A stretch of DNA of 64,000 bases from assembly GCA_963705525.1 (NCBI GenBank), contig CAVPJW010000004.1:682001-746000 (forward strand). The letters are read 5' to 3'. The translations under genes and the position numbers were made by a program. Source of the DNA: CAVPJW01 sp963705525. GTDB taxonomy: Bacteria; Acidobacteriota; Vicinamibacteria; Vicinamibacterales; CAVPJW01. The notes under the pieces are model-generated. The model saw only the letters and a list, made by a program, of their open reading frames with translations. It was not told the origin of the DNA and did no database searches. The stretch's first letter is position 1; each line of letters begins with the position of its first letter. Shown one piece after another: positions 31,253-39,879 of this stretch.

Positions 31253-32569
31253 ATGCGGATTCTGTACGCTGTTCATCACCTGCCCCCGCGCCACACTGGC
31301 GGCGCAGAGAATCGCGCATACCGCACCGCGCGGTGGATGGCGGCGCAGGGTCATCAGGTCAGCGTCATCTGTTTTGAAAGGCAGGTCCACACGGACTGGA
31401 GCGATTCGGTCGAGCATGGGATATCGATACGGCGTCTGTCCCTCGACCGCTTCATCGATGCATCCCGCATCGTCTGGACCTTCGACGAGCCGCGAGTCGA
31501 GGAGCATTTCCGCGGCGTGCTCCGCGACCTCCAGCCCGAGCTCGTTCACGTGATTGGCGGCTATCTCGTCACAGCGGGCGGCATCCGGGCAGCGCTCGCG
31601 GCCGGCGTGCCCGTCGTGATCACACTGACGGATTTCTGGTTCATCTGTCCTCGAATCACGCTGCTCAAGGGCGACGGCTCAGTCTGCCCGGGCCCTCCCG
31701 CCGATCCAATGGGCTGCGTGCAATGCCTGGCCGAAGAATCGCGGCGATATCGCCTCCTGACGGAATATCTCCCGGCCGTGAGCGTGTCCCTGTGGCGCCA
31801 TCTACCGCCGCATCCGCATGCTCGCTCTCGCGCGCGACTGATCGACCAGCGGCGAAATGTGCTTCGCGAGGTGCTCCTTGGGTGCCGCGTACTGATTTGT
31901 CCGTCGGAATTTCTGCGGAACAAGTATGTGGAACAGGGAGTCCCGGGCGACAGGTGTGTGGTGATGCGCCAGGGACACTCACTTGGGAAGGCGCCTCCGA
32001 AGGCGCGCCCGATTAGACCCTTCACGTTCGGCTATTCGGGTCAGATCAAGCCGCACAAAGGCGTGGATCTCCTGCTCGAAGCCGCCGCCCGACTGAGCCA
32101 CCGGGGGCTGAAGTTCAAGGTGGCGATCTACGGCGATCAAAGCGAGACTTCCGGCTTCGTCGAGGCGCTCAAGGCGCGTCACCAAGGCGACTGGCTGGAG
32201 TGGCGGGGAACGTATGAAGCCGATCAGACCGCCGAGGTCATGTCTGGCATCGACGCGCTGATCGTGCCATCGCGCTGGTACGAGAACAGCCCAAATGTGA
32301 TCCTCGAGGCGCAGGCCATGCGAGTGCCGGTCGTCGCCACGAGGCTTGGCGGCATGGCGGAACTGGTCCGCCACGACGTGGACGGCCTGCTCTTCGAACT
32401 GAACGACCCAGAGGACCTGGCCCGGCAGCTCGAACGTCTGATCGCCGAGAAGGATCTATCGAACCGATTGTCGGCAAGCGCTCCTCAGCCGAAACCTCTG
32501 GAGACCGAGATGCTCGAGCTTTCACATCTCTACGCCAGGATCTCCGACACCGCCGGTGCCGAGCCGTGA
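31253..32569 (+). CDS. GT4-family glycosyltransferase
   Basis: Retaining GT-B glycosyltransferase, about 438 aa, probably cytoplasmic and membrane-associated, transferring a sugar from a nucleotide donor. The N-terminal half starts with MRILYAVHHLPPRHTGG, a glycine-rich acceptor-side loop. The C-terminal half has FGYSGQIKPHKG and the donor-binding region SRWYENSPNVILEAQA, where the EX7E-type glutamates lie. The ATG at 31253 is chosen because the conserved domain starts at once; an upstream extension would overlap the PPTase. It follows the PPTase by 14 bases and is probably in the same transcript. The sugar and acceptor cannot be told from sequence. Confidence 0.85.
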   Translation: MRILYAVHHLPPRHTGGAENRAYRTARWMAAQGHQVSVICFERQVHTDWSDSVEHGISIRRLSLDRFIDASRIVWTFDEPRVEEHFRGVLRDLQPELVHVIGGYLVTAGGIRAALAAGVPVVITLTDFWFICPRITLLKGDGSVCPGPPADPMGCVQCLAEESRRYRLLTEYLPAVSVSLWRHLPPHPHARSRARLIDQRRNVLREVLLGCRVLICPSEFLRNKYVEQGVPGDRCVVMRQGHSLGKAPPKARPIRPFTFGYSGQIKPHKGVDLLLEAAARLSHRGLKFKVAIYGDQSETSGFVEALKARHQGDWLEWRGTYEADQTAEVMSGIDALIVPSRWYENSPNVILEAQAMRVPVVATRLGGMAELVRHDVDGLLFELNDPEDLARQLERLIAEKDLSNRLSASAPQPKPLETEMLELSHLYARISDTAGAEP

Positions 32570-32633
32570 CCCGATCGGCCACGCTCCGCACGACCAGGTC
32601 GGTGACCCCCTCGGGTCGAGACCGATACTCGCC

Positions 32634-33773
32634 ATGAGAATCGGACTCGACGTCCGGTATATCTCGCACGGCGTCACGGGCGGGGTTGCGGCATACGTCA
32701 GGCATCTGGCCGCAGAACTTCCGCGCGTCGGCCAGGAACACCAGTTCTTTTACTACGCCGACGCCAAGGCTCCACTGGAACTGGTCGACGTTCCATCCAA
32801 TGTCACCGTGCGAACGTTGCCGTGGCGATCCGGGCTCAGCACTATCTGGAACGACTATCGAATCGGCCGCTGGATGGAGCGCGACGCCGTTCACGTCGTG
32901 CATGCGCCGGGCAACTACGGACCATCGGTCAAATGTCCCCTGGTGGTGACGCTGCACGACTCCATCAATCTCTTTCCGTTCTCCGAGCATCTCCGGGGAT
33001 TTGGCAAGCATCCGTATAAGGTCGCGCTCATGATGTACCTGAGCCGGCGGACCCAATCATCGTTGAGGCGAGCCTCGCGGATCATCGCGGTCAGCGACGA
33101 CGCGCGGCGCGATATCGCACGGCGCTCGTCCTATCCAATCGATCGCATCGTAACGATTCACGAAGCTGCGGATGCCATCTTTGAAGTAATCGATGACGAT
33201 CGAGAGCTGATGTCGTTGCGGGACCGGTTTCAACTGTCAGACCGATTCATTCTGGCTGACGGGATCAAGAATCCTGACGCTGCGATCGATGCGTATCGGG
33301 GACTACCGGACGGCCTTCGTAATTCGATCGACCTTGTCTTCTTCAGCCGCGAAGCAGCGCCTCGTCCAGCGGTGGCGGAGGCGCTCGATGATCCGCGTGT
33401 CAGGTTCTTCTCGCGCCCGAGCTCTCGCGAAATCGGCGGTCTGATGAATTTGGCCGCGGTCTTTGTGTTTCCGTCTTTCTACGAGGGATTCGGCATTCCG
33501 CTGGTCGAGGCGATGCGCTGTGGCGCACCGATCGTGGCTTCTACGCGAGGCTCCATTCCTGAAGTTACCGGAGGCGCCGCGCTGCTCTTTGCCCTTGAAG
33601 AGCCGGCCGCTCTCGTCCGTCACCTCACCGACATCCTCGGCACTCCCTCACAGGCGCAGGCCCTCCGTGCAAAAAGCCTCGAGCGGGCCCGGGCCTTCAG
33701 CTGGACCAGAACAGCCGAGCGCACGCTGGACGTTTACGCTGACGTGATAACGAAAGCGACGGTCAACAGGTGA
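32634..33773 (+). CDS. GT4-family glycosyltransferase (mannosyltransferase-like)
   Basis: GT-B glycosyltransferase of about 379 aa. It begins MRIGLDVRYISHGVTGGV, the common start of GT4 enzymes acting on polysaccharide repeat units. The donor-site block PSFYEGFGIPLVEAMRCG contains the EX7E pair. A VHAPGNYGP segment and VTLHD lie in the N-terminal domain. The chosen ATG at 32634 leaves 64 bases after the preceding glycosyltransferase; an open extension upstream has no conserved residues. The stop overlaps the GTG start of the next glycosyltransferase by four bases (GTGA), indicating coupled translation. Confidence 0.85.
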   Translation: MRIGLDVRYISHGVTGGVAAYVRHLAAELPRVGQEHQFFYYADAKAPLELVDVPSNVTVRTLPWRSGLSTIWNDYRIGRWMERDAVHVVHAPGNYGPSVKCPLVVTLHDSINLFPFSEHLRGFGKHPYKVALMMYLSRRTQSSLRRASRIIAVSDDARRDIARRSSYPIDRIVTIHEAADAIFEVIDDDRELMSLRDRFQLSDRFILADGIKNPDAAIDAYRGLPDGLRNSIDLVFFSREAAPRPAVAEALDDPRVRFFSRPSSREIGGLMNLAAVFVFPSFYEGFGIPLVEAMRCGAPIVASTRGSIPEVTGGAALLFALEEPAALVRHLTDILGTPSQAQALRAKSLERARAFSWTRTAERTLDVYADVITKATVNR

Positions 33774-34973
33774 ACATTCTGTACGTCAGCGACTCGACGA
33801 CCGTCAGCGGAGCCGAAATCGTCCTCTTGAACTATCTCGATCAGCTGACCGCGCCGGACTATCAGACGCGCGTCTTTCTGAGCCGGGCGAATACCAGGCT
33901 GATGAAAGCGCTCGATGCGAAACATATTCCGTATCACCCGACCGATGCGTACAGCCGCCGGATCGTACGAACGACCGCCAATCCATTCGCGCTATCGCAC
34001 TTCGCCGGGTCTCTCTACCGGACGTCGCGCGAGATCCTGAATCTCATCCGGACCCACGATATCAATCTGATTCATGCCATTTCCTATCCGGCGTCGCTCT
34101 ACTGCGCGCTGCCAGCCAGGCGCGCGCGGGTGCCTCAAGTCTGGCACGAGCACAACATCAAGCGAATCCACTCGATCAATCGCCACTTGTACCGATGGGT
34201 CGCCTCCTCCTGCGCGTTTCTTGTCGGGCCTTCAGATGCGGTGACGGGCAATCTCGCCCGTGCCGGGATTGCCCCGAGAAAAACTGCGGACAATCTACAA
34301 CGGGATCGATCTGAGAAAGTTCAGCCGGATCGAGAGGGATCAGGACGCGGTGCGCCGGGACCTGGGACTGTCGTCCCAACAGCGCATGGTCGGCCTGTTC
34401 GGCCAGATGCTGCCGTACAAGGGACAGATGACGCTCGTGCGCGCGGCGCCGGACATCCTGCGTCGTCATCCGGACACGGCCTTTCTGCTCGTCGGCGCCC
34501 GCGAGAATCCTCCTTACGAAGCTGAACTCGAGCGCGCTATCGCGGCAGGAGGCGTCAGGGACGCTTTCCGTTTTACGGGTTGGCGCGAGGACGTTCAACG
34601 CATCATCCAGGCCATGGATGTCGTGGTCGTCGCGACGACGACGCCTGAGCCCGCGGCGCTGGCGCTCATGGAAACGATGGCCATGGCGCGGCCGATCATC
34701 GCGAGCCGTACGGGTGGCACGCCGGAAATCGTGAAGGACGGCGAAACGGGGCTACTCTTCCCGCCTGGCGATCCGTCAGCTCTCGCAGAGCGCATCTGCC
34801 GCATCCTCGATGATCCAGGTTTCGGAGAAAGGCTTGGCCTGGCCGGGCGATCGCGAGTCGAGCGCTACTACAGTCTCGAGGAACACATGAGGACAGTCCG
34901 GCAGCTCTACGCCGAAGCGACTGGGCGCATCGATCCTGCGCCTCCGGTCCGATCCGCCAGAGCCGACTCATAG
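33770..34973 (+). CDS. GT4-family glycosyltransferase, one-base frameshift
   Basis: GT-B glycosyltransferase of about 400 aa once a one-base insertion near 34262 is removed. Before the break the N-terminal domain reads MNILYVSDSTTVSGAE and continues to the inter-domain linker. After it the frame resumes with REKLRTIYNGIDLRKF, the strongly conserved start of the GT4 donor domain, so the two halves join at the expected place. The donor block is PEPAALALMETMAMARPI. The extra base lies in a run of four C. The GTG start overlaps the upstream stop. The 3' end overlaps the convergent glycosyltransferase by 67 bases. Confidence 0.82.
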
Positions 34974-36136
34974 ACGGCGCAGAGCGCGCGGCTCTTGGCC
35001 AGCCAGTCATGATGGCCCTCGGCGTAGGATCGGGAAGCCCGAGCGAGATTCCTTCGCAGGCGGGCATCGCGACACACCTGTATCAGCGCATCGGCGGCGT
35101 CCTGATCTGACACTGCCACGAGCAGGTCCTGACCCGACACCGCCGACAGGCCCCGCGCCACCTGCTCGGTGGTCACCACTGGAAGGCCCGATGCCATAGC
35201 CTCCAACACCTTGTTTTGGATCCCGGTGCTGTAGACGAGCGGCGCCGCGAGCACTGTTGCGGCATGAAAAAACGGGCGCAGGTCCTCGACGAATCCCGTA
35301 ATGACGATCCTCGGATCCTTGGCCAGCGCACTGATGATCTTCGATGGGTCTTTGCCGGCGATGATCAGGCGAGCCTCTGGAAGACTCCGCCAGACGATCG
35401 GCATGATGTCGCGTACGAGATGCAGCGCAGCGGCCGCATTGGCGTGGTAGCTCATCTTGCCAGTAAAAAGGATGGTGTGATCACCAGAAGGGCCGGCGCC
35501 TGGTCTGAAATAGTCGAGATCAACGCCGTTGGCCACGACGACGACCTTGGCGTGACAGGCCGCGGGCACGGCCGCGACGAGTGCCTGCCGGTCCAATTCC
35601 GACGTGACCACGGTGCGCTCGAATTCGATGACGGCCCTGGCTTCAAACGATTGCGTGCGCGCCAGCTCGAGCCTGGCCACGAGCCGCTGGCTGAAGGTCG
35701 GCGCGTGCCTCGATGCCTGCGCAAACAGGTTCGCGATGGAGTCGACGGCGTCGAACACACGCGGCAATCCTTCGAGTGCCCAGGCCAGGCGCGCGGCCCG
35801 CATGTGCTCGATGTGAGCGACCTCGAATCGTCCTGACCGCGCGAGACTCGCGAGGCGGCGCTCGGCGTCCGGATGCCTCGAGTAGGCCGCCTGCAGGGGA
35901 TCGCGACCAGCAGCGGCCGCGAGCACATTCCGAAGCGTGCGCGCCCGCGACACGTCGAACACATCCACGGCCTCGCACAAGTCGCGCAGCTCGCCGAGCG
36001 ACGCCCAGCGATCCTCGGGAGGTCTCAAAGAAACGAGGTGGATGGCGTGGCCAAGGTGCACGAGCGACTTAAGCCAGTTGTACGGACGGACGCGAATCCG
36101 TGAAGGAACGTACGGTGTGATAAAGAGGATTCGCAT
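34907..36136 (-). CDS. Glycosyltransferase, similar to XrtA/PEP-CTERM-associated GT4 enzymes
   Basis: GT-B glycosyltransferase of 409 aa beginning MRILFITPYVPSRIRVRP. The C-terminal donor domain contains YSTGIQNKVLEAMASGLP, a form of the EX7E region that I associate with the sugar transferase family linked to exosortase/PEP-CTERM loci; no exosortase gene is in the window, so the link is family resemblance only. The gene faces the previous glycosyltransferase and overlaps its 3' end tail-to-tail by 67 bases. Sugar and acceptor are unknown. Confidence 0.8.
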   Translation of the reverse strand: MRILFITPYVPSRIRVRPYNWLKSLVHLGHAIHLVSLRPPEDRWASLGELRDLCEAVDVFDVSRARTLRNVLAAAAGRDPLQAAYSRHPDAERRLASLARSGRFEVAHIEHMRAARLAWALEGLPRVFDAVDSIANLFAQASRHAPTFSQRLVARLELARTQSFEARAVIEFERTVVTSELDRQALVAAVPAACHAKVVVVANGVDLDYFRPGAGPSGDHTILFTGKMSYHANAAAALHLVRDIMPIVWRSLPEARLIIAGKDPSKIISALAKDPRIVITGFVEDLRPFFHAATVLAAPLVYSTGIQNKVLEAMASGLPVVTTEQVARGLSAVSGQDLLVAVSDQDAADALIQVCRDARLRRNLARASRSYAEGHHDWLAKSRALCAVYESALADRTGGAGSMRPVASA

Positions 36137-36169
36137 GGTCGGCCAAGGCCGACCGCTATCCTACACTCG

Positions 36170-37093
36170 TTAGGAGGGAGACGTGGCAGTCCGGGCGACG
36201 CCGACCGGCATTCCCAAGGTGAGGCCAAACCATCGAAGCACGGCCTTCATCTTGACCTTCGACTTGACCGGTTCCCGCCGGAGTTGCTTGAGGCAGCCCG
36301 CAAGATACACGAGGCTGATCAAGAGGGCCTCGGGCATGCCGTAGTTCTTGCGATAGAAACGGAGGCGCGTTTCGATCAGGTGCGCCAGCGATGTGTCCTT
36401 GGTCTGCTCGCTGCTCTTCCCCTGATAGTGAACCATTTCGACGGCGGGCAGCGCATAGATCTTCCAGCCGGCTTTGCGTGTCCGGTAACACCAGTCGAGT
36501 TCCTCGCCGTACAGAAAATACTGCTCGTCGAGAGGACCGATGGCGTCGATGACGGCTCGCCTCATCATCAGACAGGCGCCATCCACCCATTCCGCTTCGC
36601 GGGGCTCGCTGCCGGACGGTGGTGACGGCTCGTCGCCGATCACCGCCTTGATCGCACGATTCACGTTCTTCGACTGGCGAATCTCGGAGAGCAGTGTGGG
36701 GAACGCATACCCACACGACTGGAAACTGCCGTCCGGATAGAGAATCCGTGGTCCGCAGATGCCAACATCCTGATGGTCGTTCATGAACCGCACCATCTCG
36801 AGCAGGGTCGGTGGCGGCAGCACGGTGTCAGGGTTCAGAAGGAGGACGTGCTCGCCCGATGCCCGCCGGATCGCCACGTTGTTCGCAGCGGCAAACCCCC
36901 GGTTGTGTGGATTCCTGATGAGGATCGCCCGCGGAAACTCGGTCTCGACCATCTCGGCGCTGCCGTCCTTCGAGCAGTTGTCAACGACGAAGACCTCCGT
37001 CGAGACAGCCTGCCGTTCGAAGACGGCATTCAGGCAGGCGCGAAGGAGGTCCCGCGTATTGAAGCTGATGACGATGATCGAAACGTCCGGCAT
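36170..37093 (-). CDS. GT2-family glycosyltransferase (rhamnosyltransferase-like)
   Basis: Inverting GT-A glycosyltransferase, 307 aa, probably adding a deoxy-hexose or similar sugar to a lipid-linked glycan on the cytoplasmic face. It shows the GT2 hallmarks: SIIVISFNTRDLL at the N-terminus, VVDNCSKDGSAE, NRGFAAANN, the metal-binding LLLNPDT, and a later GEELDWCYR (ED-x-D-x-x-R type) catalytic region. This pattern is typical of WbbL/RfbF-like rhamnosyltransferases. It lies 33 bases upstream of the start of the neighbouring minus-strand glycosyltransferase and just downstream of galE, so it is likely in one transcript with both. Confidence 0.85.
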   Translation of the reverse strand: MPDVSIIVISFNTRDLLRACLNAVFERQAVSTEVFVVDNCSKDGSAEMVETEFPRAILIRNPHNRGFAAANNVAIRRASGEHVLLLNPDTVLPPPTLLEMVRFMNDHQDVGICGPRILYPDGSFQSCGYAFPTLLSEIRQSKNVNRAIKAVIGDEPSPPSGSEPREAEWVDGACLMMRRAVIDAIGPLDEQYFLYGEELDWCYRTRKAGWKIYALPAVEMVHYQGKSSEQTKDTSLAHLIETRLRFYRKNYGMPEALLISLVYLAGCLKQLRREPVKSKVKMKAVLRWFGLTLGMPVGVARTATSPS

Positions 37094-37108
37094 GGATTGT
37101 CGTCTGCG

Positions 37109-38107
37109 CTACGAAACAGCGACCCAGGGCTCTTCGTACCCGTTCGGGAAGCGGAGCTTCCAAATCCACGCGCTCGAAATGATCGATTCGAGAGTGGGAA
37201 ACTTCGGGCGCCAGCCGAGCTGCTTTCGAATCTTGTCGGAGCTCGCGACGAGCGTCGCCGGATCGCCCGGCCGCCTTTCGCAGGATCGAATGGTCACGGG
37301 CCGGCCGGTCACGCACCGTACCGTCTCGATGACTTCGAGGACGGAGTAGCCGCAGCCGCTTCCGATGTTGAAGATGTCAAAGCCAATCGCGTCGATCTTG
37401 CCAAGGGCCAGGAGGTGCGCCTGCGCGATGTCCTCGACGTGGACGTAGTCCCGCACGCACGTGCCGTCTCGGGTCGGATAGTCCAGGCCGTGAACATTGA
37501 CCGCGTCCCGGGAGCCAGAAGCGGTATCCAGGATGAGGGGGATGAGATGCGTCTCGTGCAGGTGTGCCTCGCCGCGTTCTTCAGATGCGCCCGCGGCGTT
37601 GAAATAGCGGAACGCCACGGTGCGCATACCGTACGCACGGTAGTACCACTGGAGACACCGCTCGAACATCAGCTTCGATTCCCCGTACGCGTTGATTGGA
37701 ATCTGCGGATGACTCTCGGTAATCGGAGTTGTCGTGGGCTCTCCGTAGGTCGCCGCCGTTGATGAAAAGATCATCCGCTCGACCCCATTGCGGCGCATCG
37801 CTTCGAGCAGCACGAGTCCCTTCGAGACATTGGCATGAAAGTACCGGCCAGGATCGGTCACCGACCAGGCCACCGTTGTTTCGGCCGCGAGATGGATGAC
37901 CGCGTCGTAGCGCTGGCCTCCCAGGATCCGATCGAGCAACGCCCCATCGCCCAGGTCGCCTTGCACGATGCGGGCGCGACGGGGAATGGCGCCCCGGTGC
38001 CCCTCCTGCATATTGTCGAGGACGGTCACCTCATGGCCCTGCTTGACTGCCAGCTCGGCGACGATGCTGCCGATGTATCCGGCTCCGCCGGTGACGAGGA
38101 GCTTCAT
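37109..38107 (-). CDS. galE: UDP-glucose 4-epimerase
   Basis: Short-chain dehydrogenase-type sugar epimerase, about 332 aa, interconverting UDP-glucose and UDP-galactose and so supplying galactose donors for polysaccharide assembly. It starts with the NAD-binding GGAGYIG. The catalytic pair is in YGESK (Tyr-x-x-x-Lys), and SSTAATYG gives the catalytic Ser/Thr. The GalE-specific blocks KGLVLLEAMR, RYFNAAGA and RDYVHVEDIA are all present. The ATG at 38107 is four bases after the stop of the heptose isomerase gene. The longer frame adds only seven unconserved residues. Confidence 0.95.
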   Translation of the reverse strand: MKLLVTGGAGYIGSIVAELAVKQGHEVTVLDNMQEGHRGAIPRRARIVQGDLGDGALLDRILGGQRYDAVIHLAAETTVAWSVTDPGRYFHANVSKGLVLLEAMRRNGVERMIFSSTAATYGEPTTTPITESHPQIPINAYGESKLMFERCLQWYYRAYGMRTVAFRYFNAAGASEERGEAHLHETHLIPLILDTASGSRDAVNVHGLDYPTRDGTCVRDYVHVEDIAQAHLLALGKIDAIGFDIFNIGSGCGYSVLEVIETVRCVTGRPVTIRSCERRPGDPATLVASSDKIRKQLGWRPKFPTLESIISSAWIWKLRFPNGYEEPWVAVS

Positions 38108-38111
38108 CCCA

Positions 38112-38735
38112 TCAGCTCCTGGCATCAATCTGACCGCCGATTGGAAGAGCGCTCGTGGGCAGGGCGTCCTGGAGGTCGCTGCATTTATTTAGGGTCAGCA
38201 GGCACAGCAGGTGTGCCGCAACCATGCTGACATCTTCGATCGTCTGCACGTTTGCCGACCGGATGACCAGACTGTCTCGAGCCAGGTCTCGAAGCCGACG
38301 ACCTTCGCTCCCGGTGATCCCGATCGTGACGGCACCGTGACGATTCGCATAATCGATTGCACGAAGCACGTTTGGTGATGACCCGCTGGTGCTGATGCCG
38401 ATCACGACATCATCGGGACGTAGCAGCGCCTTCAGCTGCTCGACGAAGACGTCTTCATACGCCAGGTCATTGCCAATAGCCGTCATCGACGAAACGCTCT
38501 CGGTGAGGGAAAGCGCACGCAAGCGGCGCGGCCGCGACGGATGGCTTGTCAGCTTTGTCAGGTCGGTGGCGAGGTGGCTTGCCGTGGCGGCGCTGCCCCC
38601 GTTGCCGACACAGTAGATCGTGTTGTCAGTTTGATAGGCGGCATAGATCGCCCACGACAGGCGATCGAGCGCATCGGAATCGAGACGGTTCAGGACTCCT
38701 ACCAGGCTTTCCAGGTATTGACGAGTCGTAGACAT
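38112..38735 (-). CDS. gmhA: Sedoheptulose 7-phosphate isomerase (SIS domain)
   Basis: SIS-domain isomerase of 207 aa, converting sedoheptulose 7-phosphate to glycero-manno-heptose 7-phosphate, the first step of nucleotide-heptose synthesis for LPS or S-layer glycans. Key features: NGGSAATASHLATDL near the N-terminus, the phosphate-binding STSGSSPNVLRA loop, and ITGSEGRRL. A heptose 7-phosphate kinase of the matching HddA type lies 2.5 kb away on the other strand (41263), which supports this assignment over a generic sugar isomerase. The next two enzymes of the pathway (phosphatase and nucleotidyltransferase) are not in the window. Confidence 0.88.
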   Translation of the reverse strand: MSTTRQYLESLVGVLNRLDSDALDRLSWAIYAAYQTDNTIYCVGNGGSAATASHLATDLTKLTSHPSRPRRLRALSLTESVSSMTAIGNDLAYEDVFVEQLKALLRPDDVVIGISTSGSSPNVLRAIDYANRHGAVTIGITGSEGRRLRDLARDSLVIRSANVQTIEDVSMVAAHLLCLLTLNKCSDLQDALPTSALPIGGQIDARS

Positions 38736-38780
38736 ATTTGGGTTCAGTTCGCCGGCGTCGCGATTCGACGGCCGCTTTTT

Positions 38781-39597
38781 TCAGTACGCGCCTTCTGCTT
38801 TGAACACCACGCCGACCGTTCTGAGGAGGATCGAGAGATCGAGCGATGGGTTCCAATGATCGATGTACTGCATGTCCAGCTCGACTCGTTCCTCGTACAG
38901 ACCTGGTCTGCCTTCCAGAGACCTGCCAGAGCCCCGTCAGTCCGGGCTTGACGGACATCAGCTTGGCACGTCGATCACCGTACCGGACAAGCTCCTCAGG
39001 CGTGATCATCCGGGGACCAATCAGCCACATCTGGCCGCGGACGACGTTCCAGAGCTGTGGGAGCTCGTCGAGGCTGTACTTGCGAAGAAATCGACCAAGA
39101 GGAGTGACGCGAGGATCGTTCTGCAGCTTGTAGTTCACGATGAACTCCCGCTTCAGGACGGGATCGCGTTCGAGCAGCGTGTCGGCGTCAGTCACCATCG
39201 TCCGGAACTTGAAGGCATCAAACTCATGTCCGTGCCGGCCCACGACCCGGCGTCTGAAGATCGCCGGACCCGGAGTCATCAGCCTGATTGCTATCGCGAT
39301 GACCAGCAGCGCCGGAAGGAGCACGAGCAGCAACAGGAGAGCGATGGGCGGCTCGATAAGATCCTTGACCCAGAATCGGCGCTCTGCGTGGCGACCCGAC
39401 GCGGCGGTCGTCCCGACACGATGACGACTTGCGGCACCGACCACATTCCCATGACCGGCATTGACGATCGCCAGTCGTCCCCGAGCGGACGAGGTCTTGC
39501 GGGATGTGCCAATCCCGACCGGTAGAGCTGGCCCGGGGGCAGGCTTCCTGCCCGGCAACTGGGGTGGATTCCTCAATTCCGACGACCGATGACTCAC
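38781..39597 (-). CDS. Undecaprenyl-phosphate sugar phosphotransferase, one-base frameshift
   Basis: Initiating transferase that moves a sugar-1-phosphate onto undecaprenyl phosphate at the inner membrane, starting assembly of a glycan. About 271 aa after correction, so it is the short form carrying only one hydrophobic segment (residues about 80-105) and the catalytic domain, without the five-helix N-terminal domain of WcaJ. Conserved bacterial sugar transferase blocks: FKFRTMV, LRKYSLDELPQLWNV, GPRM, KPGLTGLWQVSGR. One extra base near 38912 breaks the frame just after GLWQVSGR. The next frame continues exactly as the family does (YEERVELDMQYIDHW, then FKAEGAY and stop). The start at 39597 is provisional because the first 75 residues are not conserved. 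Confidence 0.85.
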
Positions 39598-39879
39598 CTA
39601 ACTGCCTCCAAACGGTTAGCGTTGCGGACAGGCCGAACGCCGTGTCACCGCGTTTGCTACTGCACTGGATGGGCCAGGATGGCCCAGCTCGTCGATATGA
39701 TATTAAGATGCTTATTTTCAAATATTTAGCTCGTCGGAACGAAAAGCGGAGTCCAGTCTGCCGGCGAGGAGTGTTCCGCACTCGGCAGGGTAAAGTCTGC
39801 CTTTTGACTACTTCTGATCGGCCGGAAATTCGCTTGTCGTCAGGCTCGAAGCCTGGCGATATTGGAGGCTGACACCGCC
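39598..39879. promoter_or_regulatory. AT-rich divergent intergenic region
   Basis: This 282-bp gap separates the sugar phosphotransferase (leftward) from the O-antigen-ligase-like gene (rightward). Its core at about 39695-39727 is distinctly AT-rich against a GC-rich background, as expected for promoters, but no clear -35/-10 pair is assignable. The core is bracketed by a nine-base direct repeat AGCTCGTCG (39686-39694 and 39728-39736). A perfect inverted repeat TGGGCCA-GGA-TGGCCCA lies at 39670-39686. A second hairpin, CAGGCT-CGA-AGCCTG (39841-39855), sits just before the ribosome binding site of the ligase gene. Confidence 0.45.
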
